Origin: Bradyrhizobium sp. 186
GTDB taxonomy: Bacteria > Pseudomonadota > Alphaproteobacteria > Rhizobiales > Xanthobacteraceae
DNA: 64,000 nucleotides
Direction of reading: 5' to 3'
NCBI RefSeq assembly: GCF_023101685.1
Contig: NZ_CP082164.1
Location: forward strand, 9,300,001-9,364,000
The notes beneath the pieces are model-generated. The model saw only the letters and a program-made list of their open reading frames with translations. It was not told where the DNA came from and made no database searches. Positions 63,161 to 64,000 of the stretch are shown here, in pieces. The translations under genes were made by a program, and so were the position numbers. How positions within the stretch are numbered: position 1 is the stretch's first letter; each line of letters starts with the position of its first letter.

Positions 63161-63510
63161 GGCAGGAACGTCGAATCCTCAAAGCACATCAGCAGAGGTC
63201 ACTAAGCCCGACAGAGGGTAAATTTCGGGTGAAAATCTTTACCCTGAGCGAGACCCTTGGCGAGCTGCGCGGGCGCCCCTTGTGAACCGGAATGCGGCTG
63301 GAAGCAATCGAGCCGCTCGGAGAGAACCCGCTCCATCCCCGCAGGGTTAAGATACGTTCCAGCGCCGATCACATCTTTTCGCTTGGCAGACTGGTTGCGA
63401 TTCCGGACAATGAGGGCACATAAGAGCCGCTCGACCGGCCGAATCGATTCGATCCGGACCTTGCCGGATCTTTCCGGATCTTGCGGCGCGAAGGGACGAA
63501 GCCTGAGAAG
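63161..63510. promoter_or_regulatory. Divergent control region between cpdR and the amidohydrolase
   Basis: 350 bp without a gene. It contains an 8-bp inverted repeat AGGGTAAA (63215-63222) / TTTACCCT (63238-63245) on the cpdR side and three tandem decamers (63454-63483) on the other. Confidence 0.5.
63454..63483. repeat. Three tandem 10-bp repeats (CCGGAYCTTK)
   Basis: CCGGACCTTG, CCGGATCTTT and CCGGATCTTG are directly adjacent, one helical turn each, ending 27 bp before the amidohydrolase ATG. Possible array of half-sites on one DNA face. Confidence 0.6.
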
Positions 63511-64000
63511 ATGACCCGGTTTGACGGCGACATGTCGCCAGCCTTCGAGATCGTGGAGCCCGCCGAATGGCGCGCGCCGGTCATCTTCAACTCGCCCCAT
63601 TCCGGCTCGACCTACCCCGACGAATTCCTGCTGGCCTCGCGGATCGACCTGCCGACGCTGCGGCGGTCGGAAGATTCCTTTATGGACGAGCTGATCGGCC
63701 ATCTCAGCGATCGCGGCTTTCCGACCGTGCGGGTCAACTTTCCCCGCTCCTATGTCGACGTCAATCGCGAGCCCTATGAGCTCGACCCGCGGATGTTCTT
63801 CGGACGCCTGCCGAGCTTCGCCAATACCCGTTCGATGCGGGTGGCGGGCGGGCTCGGCACCATCCCGCGCGTGGTCGGCGACGGCCAGGAGATCTATCGC
63901 GAGCGCATTCTGGTCGACGACGCGCTGGGGCGGATCGAGACGCTCTACAAGCCCTACCACCGCGCGCTGCGCCGGCTGATCAACAAGGTGCACCAGATGT
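63511..64000 (+). CDS. N-formylglutamate amidohydrolase, N-terminal part (runs off the window)
   Basis: At least 163 residues from ATG 63511 (ATG 63532 also possible). VIFNSPHSGSTYP holds the metal-binding His, RRSEDSFMDELIG and VRVNFPRSYVDVNREPYELD (the NRxP/E motif), and GLGTIPRVVGDGQEIY are family blocks. The enzyme releases formate and glutamate from N-formylglutamate, the last step of one histidine-degradation route, though alphaproteobacterial copies beside cpdR are often not in hut operons. Confidence 0.9.
   Translation, partial: MTRFDGDMSPAFEIVEPAEWRAPVIFNSPHSGSTYPDEFLLASRIDLPTLRRSEDSFMDELIGHLSDRGFPTVRVNFPRSYVDVNREPYELDPRMFFGRLPSFANTRSMRVAGGLGTIPRVVGDGQEIYRERILVDDALGRIETLYKPYHRALRRLINKVHQM

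Overview
The window reads as a high-GC alphaproteobacterial chromosome, most probably Bradyrhizobium or a close Bradyrhizobiaceae relative. This is inferred from the CpdR response regulator beside an N-formylglutamate amidohydrolase, many ABC, LLM-monooxygenase and LysR genes, and several REP-like palindromes of the kind scattered through that family. There is no rRNA, CRISPR array or prophage. One tRNA (Val, GAC) and one complete insertion sequence are present.

Layout. 1-8.4 kb is a surface-polysaccharide cluster: three glycosyltransferases, a methyltransferase, a Wzz/GNVR co-polymerase with a degenerate kinase domain, a WecG-type transferase and galE (frameshifted). 8.6-13 kb holds a very large cyclic-di-GMP protein with five tandem GAF modules followed by GGDEF and EAL. 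13.3-16.6 kb is a three-gene catabolic operon (Ldh-type dehydrogenase, flavin monooxygenase, FAH-type hydrolase). 16.6-19.7 kb has a LysR regulator and three small exported or membrane proteins. 19.7-25.2 kb has an Lrp regulator divergent from an indolepyruvate ferredoxin oxidoreductase and an amidase. 25.2-29.8 kb is a LysR-controlled EmrAB-type efflux system plus an AhpD-like protein, with a composite operator present three times. 30-35.7 kb is a D-amino-acid transaminase, a Glt-type amino-acid ABC importer and an M20 peptidase, divergent from a second LLM monooxygenase.

37.3-39.2 kb is an IS110/IS1111-type element that split a REP-like palindrome. 39.2-45.4 kb is an aldehyde/keto-acid cluster: TPP decarboxylase (frameshifted), GFA-family protein, old-yellow-enzyme reductase, aldehyde dehydrogenase and SDR. 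45.4-54 kb is mixed: a dihydropyrimidinase, a peroxiredoxin with an N-terminal minisatellite, a LysR regulator, an orphan peptide-binding protein, decayed amidohydrolase and amine-oxidase genes, and exported proteins. 54.5-57.6 kb couples a TRAP-type solute-binding protein to a membrane GGDEF/EAL protein. 58-64 kb has an orphan Liv-type binding protein flanked by a 67-bp direct repeat, a mandelate-racemase-like enzyme, gene remnants, tRNA-Val, cpdR and the start of an N-formylglutamate amidohydrolase.

Themes: cyclic-di-GMP signalling with elaborate sensory inputs, scavenging and catabolism of amino acids, peptides and aromatic or aldehyde compounds, and local decay (two single-base frameshifts, three truncated genes and an IS). 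The strongest candidates for something not yet described are the triple-half-site LysR operator, the binding-protein/GGDEF-EAL pair, and the IS with its long 3' non-coding segment inserted exactly inside a REP palindrome.
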